Shown: piece by piece, positions 20,025-30,341 of the stretch | Layout: each line of letters opens with the position of its first letter | How positions within the stretch are numbered: the first letter of the stretch is position 1 | Position numbers and translations under genes: made by a program | DNA from: an uncultured Tenacibaculum sp. | Lineage (GTDB): Bacteria > Bacteroidota > Bacteroidia > Flavobacteriales > Flavobacteriaceae | DNA: 64,000 nt | Reading direction: 5' to 3' | Assembly (NCBI GenBank): GCA_947493285.1 | Contig: CANLQH010000002.1 | Span: forward strand, 248,001-312,000 | Notes under the pieces: model-generated | Told to the model about the DNA's origin: nothing | What the model saw: only the letters and a program-made list of their open reading frames with translations | Database searches by the model: none

Positions 20025-20776
20025 TGAACAAGATTATTGTACTATTATTCTTATTAGTTTCAAGTATTTCATTCGCTCAAACTGCTGATGATTTATTTGA
20101 GAATGCAAATGCTTTGTATAAAGAAGGTAACTATCAAAAAGCAATTGAATTATACAAACAGATTGAAAATAAAAAAGAAGTTTCTTCTGAACTTTATTAC
20201 AATTTAGGAAATGCTTATTACAAATTAAATAAAGTTGCTCCGTCAATTTATAATTATGAAAAAGCATTGCAATTAGACCCTTTAAATGAAGATGCTCAGA
20301 ACAACTTAATAATTGCAAATCGTTTAACTTTAGATAGAATTGAAGAACTTCCTAAATCTGTTTTTCAAAAAATAAATAAAAACGTATTACAAAAGCTAAC
20401 TTATAACCAGTGGGCTGCGCTTACTATTTTCTTATCCTTTTTAGCAGCTACTTTATTTTTACTTTTCTACTTTTCTTATACACCTAATAAAAAAAGGTTG
20501 TACTTCACCACAAGTATTATTTCTTTCTTATTATTGATTGTAACCTTCGTAATTACATTTACGCAACACAATCAAACAAAAAACACAATTGAAGCAATAA
20601 TATTTACTGAAGAAATAGAAGTAAAAAATGCTCCTACAATAGATGCAAACGAAATATTTACGCTACACGAAGGAACAAAAGTGAATGTTTTAGACTCTGT
20701 TGATAATTGGAAAAAAATAAAATTGGTTGATGGTAAAATCGGTTGGATAAAAAAAGAAGCCCTTAGATTACTATAA
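20024..20776 (+). CDS. batE: BatE-like TPR plus SH3-like protein
   Basis: TPR N-terminus, two TM helices, C-terminal VNVLDSVDNWKKIKLVDGKIGWIKKEALR (SH3b-like). Confidence 0.88.
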   Translation: MNKIIVLLFLLVSSISFAQTADDLFENANALYKEGNYQKAIELYKQIENKKEVSSELYYNLGNAYYKLNKVAPSIYNYEKALQLDPLNEDAQNNLIIANRLTLDRIEELPKSVFQKINKNVLQKLTYNQWAALTIFLSFLAATLFLLFYFSYTPNKKRLYFTTSIISFLLLIVTFVITFTQHNQTKNTIEAIIFTEEIEVKNAPTIDANEIFTLHEGTKVNVLDSVDNWKKIKLVDGKIGWIKKEALRLL

Positions 20777-20816
20777 TTTTTAAAATTATTTAACATTTTA
20801 TTCTCTTCTATCCTAT

Positions 20817-20824
20817 TATATTTG
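20817..20824 (+). promoter_or_regulatory. Bacteroidota-type -7 box TATATTTG
   Basis: TAnnTTTG match upstream of the ATG at 20840. Confidence 0.5.
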
Positions 20825-20839
20825 CGTTTGATTAAAAAA

Positions 20840-21136
20840 ATGTATAAAACCCTCTTCGCATACATACTAACTCTTACGCTACTTTCTACAGTAGCTATTC
20901 CTACTTATTTTAGTATTACCGAAGAAATATACGAATCATCATTAGTTATTGATATAGAAGAAGATACTGATGGAAATGAAAAGTCAGAAAAGAATGAGCT
21001 TAAAATTATTAGCTTACCTTTAAGTTTTTCATCTTCTTGTGTACATTTTTCCTCAGAAAAAACAAACTCTTATCAATCGAATCAATATAATTCTATTTCT
21101 AGTACTCTAGAATCTCCCCCTCCCGAGTATTGTTAA
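20840..21136 (+). CDS. Small hypothetical secreted/membrane protein, C-terminus ..ESPPPEYC
   Basis: Hydrophobic N-terminus; start placed at 20840 because the ORF-track start (20822) lies in the -7 box. Confidence 0.6.
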   Translation: MYKTLFAYILTLTLLSTVAIPTYFSITEEIYESSLVIDIEEDTDGNEKSEKNELKIISLPLSFSSSCVHFSSEKTNSYQSNQYNSISSTLESPPPEYC

Positions 21137-21320
21137 GAATTGATTACTGTATATTTTTGAAGCCAAGTTTAATTTATCATTGGTCCTTCTAATTATGTTT
21201 AAAAAGCATCTCTATTTTAAACCTTCAGTAATAATCTTATTTCAACTTGTGCTTTTTAAGTGCAAACTGTCAATTATTATTTAAATTTTTAAAACAACCG
21301 TTTAGGTTAAAATTACATTT

Positions 21321-22853
21321 ATGTTTAAAACAATTAAAAGCGACTTGCCCGCAAGTATCGTAGTATTTTTCGTCGCATTACCATTATGTTTAGGTATTGC
21401 ATTAGCCAGTGGGGCTCCATTATTTTCCGGATTAATTGCCGGAATCGTAGGTGGGGTTGTAGTAGGTAGTATTAGTGGATCTAAAATTGGAGTTAGTGGA
21501 CCTGCTGCTGGTTTAGCAGCTATTGTACTAACTTCTATTGCTTCTTTGGGAGGTTTCGAAAACTTCTTAGTAGCGGTAGTTTTAGGTGGTGTTATTCAGT
21601 TAATCCTTGGAGTAGTAAAAGCTGGAGTTATTGGATACTACTTTCCATCTTCAGTAATTAAAGGAATGTTAACTGGTATTGGTATCATCATTATTATGAA
21701 ACAAATTCCATTTTTCTTTGGTTATGATAAATCTATAGGAGGTTTCTCAATGGATGCTATTAATGTAGGATCTACAGTTATTGGAGTTATTAGTTTAGGA
21801 ATCTTAATTTTATGGCAACAAGTATTATCTAAAAAAGGAAAAATTTTCCAATTAGTACAAGGACCATTAGTAGCCGTAGTTGTGGGTATTATTTTTTATG
21901 TAATTACTCAAGGAAGCGAGCAATTAGATATACATGCAAAGCAATTGGTTAGTGTACCAGTACCAGAAAGTATGGATTCTTTCTTAGGACAATTTACATT
22001 TCCTAATTTTGATGCAATAACGAATAAAGATGTATGGATCGTTGCATTTACAATTGCAGTTGTAGCAAGTTTAGAAACATTATTATGTGTTGAAGCTACT
22101 GATAAATTAGACCCAGACAAAAATGTTACTCCTACAAATAGAGAATTATTAGCACAAGGTGTTGGAAACATTGTTTCAGGATTAGTTGGTGGATTACCAG
22201 TAACACAAGTTATTGTTCGTAGTTCTGCAAATATTCAATCAGGAGGTAAAAGTAAAATGTCTGCTATCATTCACGGATTTTTATTATTAATTTCAGTAAT
22301 ATTAATTCCAACTTTATTAAATAAAATACCTTTATCTGTTTTAGCAGCTGTGTTATTAATTGTTGGTTATAAATTAGCGAACCCTTCTACATTTATCAAT
22401 ATGTACAAATTAGGAAGAAAGCAATTTATTCCATTTATGGCTACAGTTTTACCAATGGTTGTTACTGGTGATTTATTATTAGGTATTGGATTAGGATTAG
22501 CTGTTGGTATTGTTGTAATTTTATATAAAAACTACCAAAATTCTCACTTCTTACATATTGAAGATAAGAGTAACGGAGTACATAAAATTAAAATGACTTT
22601 AGCTGAAGAAGTTACTTTCTTTAACAAAGGAGCAATCTTAAAAGAATTAGACAGTCTTCCTGAAAACACGTATTTAGAATTAGACGTAAGACAAACAAGA
22701 TATTTAGATAATGATATTATTGAAATATTAGAAGACTTCGCTTACAAAGCAAAAGAAAGAAGTATCGATATCAAATTAATTTCTGAAAGAGGTATTGTAG
22801 AAAACCCAGAAAGTTTTATAGAGTTTTTCAAGCTTCGTCCACAATCAGCTTAA
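21321..22853 (+). CDS. SulP family inorganic anion (bicarbonate/sulfate) transporter with C-terminal STAS-like region
   Basis: SIVVFFVALPLCLGIALASGAPLFSGLIAGIVGG; GPAAG; GLVGGLPVTQVIVRSSANIQSGG. Confidence 0.93.
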   Translation: MFKTIKSDLPASIVVFFVALPLCLGIALASGAPLFSGLIAGIVGGVVVGSISGSKIGVSGPAAGLAAIVLTSIASLGGFENFLVAVVLGGVIQLILGVVKAGVIGYYFPSSVIKGMLTGIGIIIIMKQIPFFFGYDKSIGGFSMDAINVGSTVIGVISLGILILWQQVLSKKGKIFQLVQGPLVAVVVGIIFYVITQGSEQLDIHAKQLVSVPVPESMDSFLGQFTFPNFDAITNKDVWIVAFTIAVVASLETLLCVEATDKLDPDKNVTPTNRELLAQGVGNIVSGLVGGLPVTQVIVRSSANIQSGGKSKMSAIIHGFLLLISVILIPTLLNKIPLSVLAAVLLIVGYKLANPSTFINMYKLGRKQFIPFMATVLPMVVTGDLLLGIGLGLAVGIVVILYKNYQNSHFLHIEDKSNGVHKIKMTLAEEVTFFNKGAILKELDSLPENTYLELDVRQTRYLDNDIIEILEDFAYKAKERSIDIKLISERGIVENPESFIEFFKLRPQSA

Positions 22854-22865
22854 ACTTAAAACACA

Positions 22866-22896
22866 GAGTGCTTTTAATTTTTTTTTAAAAGCACTC
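22866..22896 (+). terminator. Hairpin downstream of first sulP gene
   Basis: GAGTGCTTTTAA..TTAAAAGCACTC. Confidence 0.65.
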
Positions 22897-23009
22897 TTAA
22901 ATATAACTTACTCAACAACAAATCCTTATTTAAAGATTTCTGAAAAATAAGTATAGAAATAAGATAAAAATTTTTAGTATTTTTAAGAACTTACTAGCCT
23001 TAATTATTT

Positions 23010-24881
23010 ATGAAAAACTTATTTAGTAACTTAAAAGGAGATTTATTTGGTGGTATTACCGCCGGTATTGTTGCACTTCCTCTAGCCTTAGCTTTTGGAG
23101 TTAGTTCTGGGTTGGGTCCCAGCGCAGGTTTATATGGAGCGATTTTTATCGCTTTCTTCGCTGCGTTATTTGGTGGTACCGATACACAAATTTCAGGACC
23201 AACAGCACCAATGACTGCTGTAAGTATGGTTGTTATTGCAAGTATTATAGCTGCTAATGATGGTGATGTTAGCAAAGCATTACCAACCATTTTAATGGTT
23301 TTTTTACTTGCTGGATTAATGCAAATTGGTTTGGGTGTAATTGGTATAGGAAAATATATACGCTATATCCCCTACCCTGTAGTATCTGGTTTTATGACTG
23401 CTATAGGTGTAATTATTTTAATTACACAAATATTACCATCTATAGGATATTACCCAAAAGAAGACACTGAGTATGTAAACAAATTTAAACCGTTTGTAGA
23501 AGAAGTTATTTTAGAAAACATTTTAAAAGAAGAAGCTGAAGAAGGAATATTAGTATTAGAAGACTTTAAAGAAACTATTAGAAGAGCTGAAAAAATTACG
23601 CAAGCTGATATTATTAAAGAAAGTGAAAATTTAGCTGCAAACGAAGCTGCAGGTGTTTTAGGAACCCTTAAAGTACTACCTAGAGCATTAAAAAACATTA
23701 GCTGGTTAGAACTTGCTTTAGCATTAGGAACCATTTTTATCATCTATGGTTTTAAACGAATAACAACTGCGGTACCAAGTACATTAGTATCATTAGTTGT
23801 TATGACTGGAATTGCTTTAGGTTTTGGGTTAGATTACAGACCTATTGAAGAAATTCCTAGTGGATTTCCAATACCTAATCTAGAAATGTTTACCAACTTT
23901 AGTTTGGGCAGTTTAACTCCATATGTTTTCACAGCCTTAACTTTAGCTTTATTAGGAGCTATTGACTCTTTATTAACATCTGTAGTAGCTGATAATATGA
24001 CTAAAACCAAACACAAACCTAATAAAGAATTAATAGGTCAAGGAATTGGAAATAGTATTGCTGCCGTTTTTGGTGGTATTCCTGGAGCTGGAGCAACAAT
24101 TAGAACTGTTGTAAACATCAACTCTGGTGGTAAAACTAAACTATCAGGTATGATTGCAGGAATTATGCTTCTTATAATACTTTTAGGCTTAGGTCCTATT
24201 GCTTCGAAAATTCCAGCTGCTGTATTAGCAGGGATATTAATTACTGTAGGTATTGGTGTAATGGATTATAAAGGTTTAAAAGCCATTCCTGTATTACCGA
24301 GAGATACTAAAATTGGTCCTTTCAAAGTAAGTTCAGAAGTTATTATAATGCTCGTAGTATTATTCCTTTCAACATTTTGGAATTTAGTATATGCTGTAGG
24401 TATTGGTTTAGTAATTGCTTCGTTAATGTTTATGAAGAAAATTGGTGATTTAACTGCTGAACGTTCAGATGTAAAATCACTAAAAAAAGAAAGAGCTTGG
24501 ACTGATGAAAAAAACTTTCCAGAAGAATTAAAAGAAGAGGTATTTATTAAACATATTAAAGGTCCTTTATTCTTTGGTTCTACAAGCGATTTTCAGGCAT
24601 TAACAAAACAAATTCCTAAAACTGCATCGACAGTAATCATGCGTTTAGATAGAATGCAATATATGGATCAGTCTGGTTTATACGCCATGGAAGACATGAT
24701 TCAAGATTTAAAATCAAACGGTACTCATGTACAGGTTCTTTTCGTAGGTTTACTAAGACAACCTCGTTATATGATGGAACGTATTGATATTATCCCAGAT
24801 TTTATCCCAGAAGATCATATTTTTGATTCTTTTGATGATTGTATTGTTTGGGTAAAACAAAACGTAGAAGACACACATTAA
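23010..24881 (+). CDS. SulP family transporter with STAS domain
   Basis: DLFGGITAGIVALPLALAFGVSSGLGP; STAS region VIMRLDRMQYMDQSGLYAMEDMIQDL. Confidence 0.93.
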   Translation: MKNLFSNLKGDLFGGITAGIVALPLALAFGVSSGLGPSAGLYGAIFIAFFAALFGGTDTQISGPTAPMTAVSMVVIASIIAANDGDVSKALPTILMVFLLAGLMQIGLGVIGIGKYIRYIPYPVVSGFMTAIGVIILITQILPSIGYYPKEDTEYVNKFKPFVEEVILENILKEEAEEGILVLEDFKETIRRAEKITQADIIKESENLAANEAAGVLGTLKVLPRALKNISWLELALALGTIFIIYGFKRITTAVPSTLVSLVVMTGIALGFGLDYRPIEEIPSGFPIPNLEMFTNFSLGSLTPYVFTALTLALLGAIDSLLTSVVADNMTKTKHKPNKELIGQGIGNSIAAVFGGIPGAGATIRTVVNINSGGKTKLSGMIAGIMLLIILLGLGPIASKIPAAVLAGILITVGIGVMDYKGLKAIPVLPRDTKIGPFKVSSEVIIMLVVLFLSTFWNLVYAVGIGLVIASLMFMKKIGDLTAERSDVKSLKKERAWTDEKNFPEELKEEVFIKHIKGPLFFGSTSDFQALTKQIPKTASTVIMRLDRMQYMDQSGLYAMEDMIQDLKSNGTHVQVLFVGLLRQPRYMMERIDIIPDFIPEDHIFDSFDDCIVWVKQNVEDTH

Positions 24882-24907
24882 TTAAAAAATATTAACATTT
24901 AAAAAAT

Positions 24908-25537
24908 ATGAGAAATACAGCTATTACAAAAGACGTACAAGGAGGATTAACTCCAAATTCTGTTTTACAAGATTTATTAGACGGTAACAACCGATATACT
25001 AACGATAATTTAACTGCTTCTAACGTATCTGAGTTAGTAAAGCAAACAACTGGAGGACAATTTCCTAAAGCAGTAATTTTATCATGTATCGATTCACGTG
25101 TACCAGTAGAAATGGTTTTCGACCAAACTATTGGTGATGTTTTTGTTGCTCGTGTAGCAGGAAACTTCGAAAACGTAGATATTTTAGGAAGTATGGAATA
25201 TTCTTGTGCTGTTGCTGGAAGTAAATTAGTAATGGTTTTAGGTCATGAAAGTTGTGGTGCAGTAAAAGCTGCTTGTGATGGAGTTGAATTAGGAAACATT
25301 ACTGCAATGTTAGATAATATTATTCCTGCTGCAAAATTATCTTCAGAGCAAGTAGAAGGAGAAGCTAATTCATCTAACGCTGAGTTTGTTGCTAAAACTG
25401 TTGAAAACAATGTAAGATTAACTATGGATCGTATCCGTGAAAAGAGTAAGATTTTACAAGAAATGGAAGATAATGGTGAGATTCAAATTGTTGGAGGAGT
25501 TTACTCTTTAACTACTGGAAAAGTAACGATGATTTAA
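24908..25537 (+). CDS. Beta-class carbonic anhydrase
   Basis: Zn ligands SCIDSRVP and GHESCGAV. Confidence 0.95.
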   Translation: MRNTAITKDVQGGLTPNSVLQDLLDGNNRYTNDNLTASNVSELVKQTTGGQFPKAVILSCIDSRVPVEMVFDQTIGDVFVARVAGNFENVDILGSMEYSCAVAGSKLVMVLGHESCGAVKAACDGVELGNITAMLDNIIPAAKLSSEQVEGEANSSNAEFVAKTVENNVRLTMDRIREKSKILQEMEDNGEIQIVGGVYSLTTGKVTMI

Positions 25538-25557
25538 TTACCTTATTTTATAAAATT

Positions 25558-25588
25558 AAAAATCCGAAGCTTATGCTTCGGATTTTTT
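25558..25588. terminator. Terminator between convergent carbonic anhydrase and cvpA genes
   Basis: AAAAATCCGAAGC-TTAT-GCTTCGGATTTTTTTT. Confidence 0.85.
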
Positions 25589-26107
25589 TTATGCCTCAGT
25601 TTCTGTATTATCTTCTTCAACATCACCATCTTTAATTATCGATGGAAAAATAGTCGGAGCAATTTTTTTAACAGGCTTATATAAAATAGATTCGTTTAAA
25701 TTCTCTTGAGATACAAACGGAATCGTATCATTCATCTTTCCAAAAAAAATAAAAACCACACTTAAAATCAGCCCGATTTTTAAAGCTCCGAAAACTCCTC
25801 CTAAAATTTTGTTTAGAATTCCAAGTGAAGCAAAATCAGCAATTTTAGTTAAGATCTTTCCTAATAAAGCTATGACAACAATAATTACAACAAATGTTCC
25901 AGCAAATGCTGCTAATGAAATATACTTCTCATCCCAACTTACGCTATCCTTTAACCAATCTCCAATAAAATAAGAAAAGTGAATTGCTCCATAAACTCCA
26001 GCGACTAACGCCACTAAAGAAGCAACCTCAACAAACAATCCTTTCATTAAACCACGCACAAAACCAAAAAGTAATAATGCAGCAATTATTATATCAAATG
26101 TATTCAT
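25589..26107 (-). CDS. CvpA family protein
   Basis: MNTFDIIIAALLLFGFVRGLMKGLFVEVASLVALVAGVYGA. Confidence 0.88.
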   Translation of the reverse strand: MNTFDIIIAALLLFGFVRGLMKGLFVEVASLVALVAGVYGAIHFSYFIGDWLKDSVSWDEKYISLAAFAGTFVVIIVVIALLGKILTKIADFASLGILNKILGGVFGALKIGLILSVVFIFFGKMNDTIPFVSQENLNESILYKPVKKIAPTIFPSIIKDGDVEEDNTETEA

Positions 26108-26175
26108 AGTTATTTAAATGTTTCTGTGTAAATATACATAACTCATTTGTATCTTTGTATATTCAAAAATCAGAG

Positions 26176-26532
26176 ATGACGAAAGAAGTTAGTTTAAAAG
26201 AAAAATGGGATGTTGTTGTAAAAAATTTATCACAACAATTTGCAGAAGGAGACGAATTAAATGTTGATGGAATTATCTATTTAATAGGTGTACAAGAATT
26301 AGGGCAAGGGCACAGAAAGTTTAAAAAAGACGAAAAAGTAAACTTAATGCATATTGCAATTTGTAAACTTTTAGAACCTTATGGTTATTATGAATTCGAT
26401 TTTTTTGATAACGATGGTTGGCCACATTATAAAACATTAACTGAATTACCTAGTTTAAAACCTGGTGAACAATCTGTACTCATAAAAGAAGCTATCATTA
26501 ATTATTTTGAAGCAATTGACTTTTTTAAGTAA
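26176..26532 (+). CDS. Conserved hypothetical protein
   Basis: ORF MTKEVSLKEKWDVVVKNLSQQF; TATCTTTG box about 20 nt upstream; start moved to 26176. Confidence 0.65.
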   Translation: MTKEVSLKEKWDVVVKNLSQQFAEGDELNVDGIIYLIGVQELGQGHRKFKKDEKVNLMHIAICKLLEPYGYYEFDFFDNDGWPHYKTLTELPSLKPGEQSVLIKEAIINYFEAIDFFK

Positions 26533-27319
26533 CACTTAATTTTCGAATCATTTTTGATAATAACTTAGGAAAAAAACGCTTCGCATACACTCCTAGTTTT
26601 TCTTTAGCACCAGCTATATAAACTTCCTCTCGTTTATTTTTAATTGCCTTTACCATTAATTTAGCAAACCTATCTGGATTAATTCCATTAGCTGTGGCAG
26701 TATCCATAGAGTTTTGCGGACTTCCATCACCTGTTAATGCATTTTTAGAAACATTAGTGGTTACAAAACCTGGGCACACCAAAGTAACTGCAATATTATC
26801 TTTAAAATGTTCTGCTCTTAAGCTATCAAAAAAACCATGTAATGCATGTTTTGTTGCTGCATAAGTTGATCTTAATGGAGTTCCTATTTTACCAACAATA
26901 CTTGTAGTTACAACAAAATATCCGCTTCGATTTTTAATAAAATAAGGTAATAATGCTTTTGATAAAGCTACGGTCCCTAAATAATTAATATCCATTAAGC
27001 GTTTATCAACAGAAATATTAGTGTCTTTAACTAAAGATCGTTGGCTAACACCTCCGTTGTTTACTAATACATCAATCTTTCCAAAATAAGAAATAGCTTC
27101 TTTTACCTTAACATCCATTATCGAATAATCTTCTAAATCAAGTGGTAAAACTTTAACTTTTGACGAGTTTTCACAAAGCTTTTTTACTTCTTCTAAGGTT
27201 TTTTCATTTCTAGAAGATAAAATTAAATTCACATTGTAATTAGATAACTCTATTGCTAATGATTTCCCTATTCCAGAGGATGCTCCTGTAATCCAAAAAA
27301 CCTTATTTTCGAAACTCAT
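26525..27319 (-). CDS. Short-chain dehydrogenase/reductase
   Basis: WITGASSGIGKSLA, VNNGGVS, YAATKHA; start at MSFENKVF. Confidence 0.93.
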   Translation of the reverse strand: MSFENKVFWITGASSGIGKSLAIELSNYNVNLILSSRNEKTLEEVKKLCENSSKVKVLPLDLEDYSIMDVKVKEAISYFGKIDVLVNNGGVSQRSLVKDTNISVDKRLMDINYLGTVALSKALLPYFIKNRSGYFVVTTSIVGKIGTPLRSTYAATKHALHGFFDSLRAEHFKDNIAVTLVCPGFVTTNVSKNALTGDGSPQNSMDTATANGINPDRFAKLMVKAIKNKREEVYIAGAKEKLGVYAKRFFPKLLSKMIRKLSVT

Positions 27320-27442
27320 TTTTATTCTTTTTATAAAAAACACTCCTAAAATAGTTAAGAAAAAATAAAAATGGTACACTTCTTGGAAAGAAGTTAGCAA
27401 ATGACTAGTTTTAAAACCTTAATAACAACCCTTTAAATTATA

Positions 27443-28825
27443 ATGATGAAAAAATTACTGGCTATATTAATCTTTGCTACATCAATTGCTAACGCGCAAT
27501 ATACTGTTAAAGGAACAATGACTCCTCCAGAAAAAGATAACTGGGTAGCTTTATATAAAATAGAAGGAGCAAAACAAAAATATATTACCAATGCAACTAT
27601 AAAATTTGACACCGTTGCCGTAGGTGCTGGAAGTCAAGTAATAGGAAAGTTTAAATTCGACTTACCTGCTACAACTAAACCTGGTGCTTATAGAGCTACT
27701 TATAGAAATAGAGGTGCAGGGTTTGTAGATTTTTATTTTAATAAAGAAAATGTTGAATTTATTTTTAACCCTAAATATCCTGAACAATCTGTTGTATTTA
27801 CTTCTTCCAGAGAGAATAAATTATATAATGAATATTTAGAAGCATATGCTTTAGTTCAAAAGAAAATGGATGAATATCAAGTATCATATATTCAAGAAGG
27901 GAATAAAGATGCTAAAAAAGCTTATAAAAAAGAGTTTAAAAAATTGGAAGAGGTTCAGGAAATTTATGAAAATAAGTCTGAAGGAATGTTAGTAAATAAC
28001 TTCATTAAAGCTTCACAACGTTACAACCCTTCTAGTCCTTTTGACAACATGCAAGATTATTTAACTGCTACAGTTGATAACTTTTTCAAGAATGTTGATT
28101 TTAACAGTAATGCTTTATACAATTCTTCTTTTTTAATTGATCGTATTACTGATTATGTTTTCTATTTAAATTATTCTGAAGATGCTTCTTTACAACAAGA
28201 ATTATTAAAAGAATCAATTACTAAAGTAATGGATAAAGCATCTAGTAATAAATTAAAATCTTCTATTACTAAATTTTTAATTGGTTACCTTACTGAAAAA
28301 CGTAATGGAGAAGCTGTTGATTGGTTGCTTGCTGAATATTATGATAAACTTCCAGAAAACAATAAAGATGCTGAATTTAAAAAAGAAATTTTAAAAACAT
28401 TAAGTGCTACTGTAGGAAGAACTGCTCCTAACTTCTCATGGAAAGAAGGTGATAAAGATTTTAAATTATCAACATTGAATGATGGAGAGAAATATCTATT
28501 AGTTTTTTGGAGTACAGCTTGTCCACACTGTGTTAAAGATGTACCTAAACTACACGAATTAATGCAAAAACACAAAAATGTTTCAGTAGTCTCATTTTCT
28601 GTTGAAGATGCTGATGGAGTAAATGATTGGAACGAGTTTAAGAAAAATTTACCTTATTGGCATAATGCTATGGGTACTCACCCAGACCATAAATGGAGTA
28701 ACGAAACTGTACAAGCATATAATTTATTAAGTACACCTTCCTTTTTTATATTAGATAAAAACAAAAAAATTATAGCTTTACCTGAACATTTAGAAGATGT
28801 TGAGGCTTATTTTAAAAAGCACTAA
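27443..28825 (+). CDS. Thioredoxin-like (TlpA/ResA-type) secreted protein with DUF4369-like N-terminus
   Basis: LVFWSTACPHCVKDVPKLHELM (CPHC) and cis-Pro STPSFFILD. Confidence 0.88.
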   Translation: MMKKLLAILIFATSIANAQYTVKGTMTPPEKDNWVALYKIEGAKQKYITNATIKFDTVAVGAGSQVIGKFKFDLPATTKPGAYRATYRNRGAGFVDFYFNKENVEFIFNPKYPEQSVVFTSSRENKLYNEYLEAYALVQKKMDEYQVSYIQEGNKDAKKAYKKEFKKLEEVQEIYENKSEGMLVNNFIKASQRYNPSSPFDNMQDYLTATVDNFFKNVDFNSNALYNSSFLIDRITDYVFYLNYSEDASLQQELLKESITKVMDKASSNKLKSSITKFLIGYLTEKRNGEAVDWLLAEYYDKLPENNKDAEFKKEILKTLSATVGRTAPNFSWKEGDKDFKLSTLNDGEKYLLVFWSTACPHCVKDVPKLHELMQKHKNVSVVSFSVEDADGVNDWNEFKKNLPYWHNAMGTHPDHKWSNETVQAYNLLSTPSFFILDKNKKIIALPEHLEDVEAYFKKH

Positions 28826-28842
28826 GCTCTTTTAAATATTAA

Positions 28843-28882
28843 GAATAAACCCCGATAGTTTTAAAACTATCGGGGTTTATTC
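28843..28882. terminator. 40-nt perfect inverted repeat, bidirectional terminator
   Basis: GAATAAACCCCGATAGTTTT / AAAACTATCGGGGTTTATTC between convergent genes. Confidence 0.85.
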
Positions 28883-28884
28883 TT

Positions 28885-29244
28885 TTAGAAGTGTAAAAAA
28901 GCATCTTTTAAATGCTCTATATTAAATTCATTTTTCTCTTTGATAATTGCGATGATATCAAATCGAATATCAACATCTAAATCTTTTTCTACCACGTAAT
29001 TATCAATTGCAGAAACTATTAATTTTATCTTTTTCTCATTCACAAAATCTTGGGGGTTACCAAATTCATTAGTAGAGCGTGTTTTTACCTCAACAGCAAC
29101 TAATAAATTCTCTTTTTTAGCAATTATATCTATCTCGGCTTTTTGATAACGATAATTTCTTTCAATAATAGAATATCCTTTTTCTAATAGATAATCAACA
29201 GCTAATTGTTCTCCTTTTTTACCAAGATCATTGTGTTGTGCCAT
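28885..29244 (-). CDS. YraN family protein (UPF0102, endonuclease-like)
   Basis: GKKGEQLAVDYLLEKGYSIIERNYRYQKAEIDIIAKKENLLVAVEVKTRS. Confidence 0.92.
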   Translation of the reverse strand: MAQHNDLGKKGEQLAVDYLLEKGYSIIERNYRYQKAEIDIIAKKENLLVAVEVKTRSTNEFGNPQDFVNEKKIKLIVSAIDNYVVEKDLDVDIRFDIIAIIKEKNEFNIEHLKDAFLHF

Positions 29245-30233
29245 TATTTAAACTCTACTTCAGATGTATTTTTCTTAATCGACAGTTTAGTATTTCTCCC
29301 CATGATTAATGCTCTATTATCAGGTTCATGACCAGCAGGAAAACCAAACAATACTGGAATATCATTTGGCAAAATGTCAAAAATTAATTGTTCTATAGAA
29401 CTTCCCCAAGGGGTTGTATTCTTTTTTACTTTCGTCATATCTCCGACAATTACTCCTTTTATTTTTGTAAAATATCCTGCACGTTTAAGAGATTGTAACA
29501 TTCTATCAATTGAATATTTGTACTCTCCTATTTCTTCAATAAATAAAATCTTCCCATTTGTTGAAATTTGGCTATCGGAACCTAGCATAGAAGCCAAAAT
29601 AGCAATGTTTCCTCCTACTAATTGTCCTGTTACTTCTCCTTTTCTATTATACTTCGAAGATTGAATAACATATTTTAATTCTTCTCCAAACAATGCCTTT
29701 CGTAAAGTTTCAATTGTCTCAGGAATATCTTCAGTTTTATCTTGCATACTTGTCCCCATCATACCATGAATAGTTTCTATTCCTAGATTATGAATATGAT
29801 TGTGAAACGCGGTGATATCTGAATAACCAATTACCCATTTTGGATTCTCTTTGAATTTTGTAAAATCTAATTTATCTAAAATTCTAACAGAACCATAACC
29901 ACCACGGGCAGACCAAATCGCTTTGATGTTTGGATTATCTAGAGCATCTTGAACATCTTGGCAGCGTTCTGCATCAGTACCTGCAAAATGATTATTTTGA
30001 TTAAACATGTGTTTTCCATAAATAACCTTTAATCCCCAACCTTCAGCTAAAGCTTTCGCCTTATCAATAATATGTTTTCTATTCTTTAAAATACCTGCAG
30101 GTGCTACTATTGCAATTGTATCTCCTTTTTGTAAATAAGGCGGTGTTACTAACTTCATAGGTTGTGTTTGCGAATAAACTGATGAAATCATCAGTATAAA
30201 AAACAAAAAGAATATTCTTTTTTTCATAATCAA
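29244..30233 (-). CDS. LD-carboxypeptidase (peptidase S66)
   Basis: AIWSARGGYGSVRILDKLDF, VIGYSDITAFHNHI, FIEEIGE. Confidence 0.9.
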   Translation of the reverse strand: MIMKKRIFFLFFILMISSVYSQTQPMKLVTPPYLQKGDTIAIVAPAGILKNRKHIIDKAKALAEGWGLKVIYGKHMFNQNNHFAGTDAERCQDVQDALDNPNIKAIWSARGGYGSVRILDKLDFTKFKENPKWVIGYSDITAFHNHIHNLGIETIHGMMGTSMQDKTEDIPETIETLRKALFGEELKYVIQSSKYNRKGEVTGQLVGGNIAILASMLGSDSQISTNGKILFIEEIGEYKYSIDRMLQSLKRAGYFTKIKGVIVGDMTKVKKNTTPWGSSIEQLIFDILPNDIPVLFGFPAGHEPDNRALIMGRNTKLSIKKNTSEVEFK

Positions 30234-30341
30234 GTATTATTTCTTGATTCTAAAGTCTAAAATCTATCAAATGTACCCAATTTATAACACTATAAAAAAT
30301 TGCTTTTTCGTACTTTTGCACTTTAATTTTAGCAAATAAAA

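Noticed and set aside
20034-20318. 94-aa antisense ORF over batE
   Set aside because: Antisense to TPR region; no supporting signals.
21908-22171. Antisense ORFs inside both SulP genes (also 23000-23290, 23450-23743, 23834-24016)
   Set aside because: Typical spurious antisense frames in membrane-protein genes.
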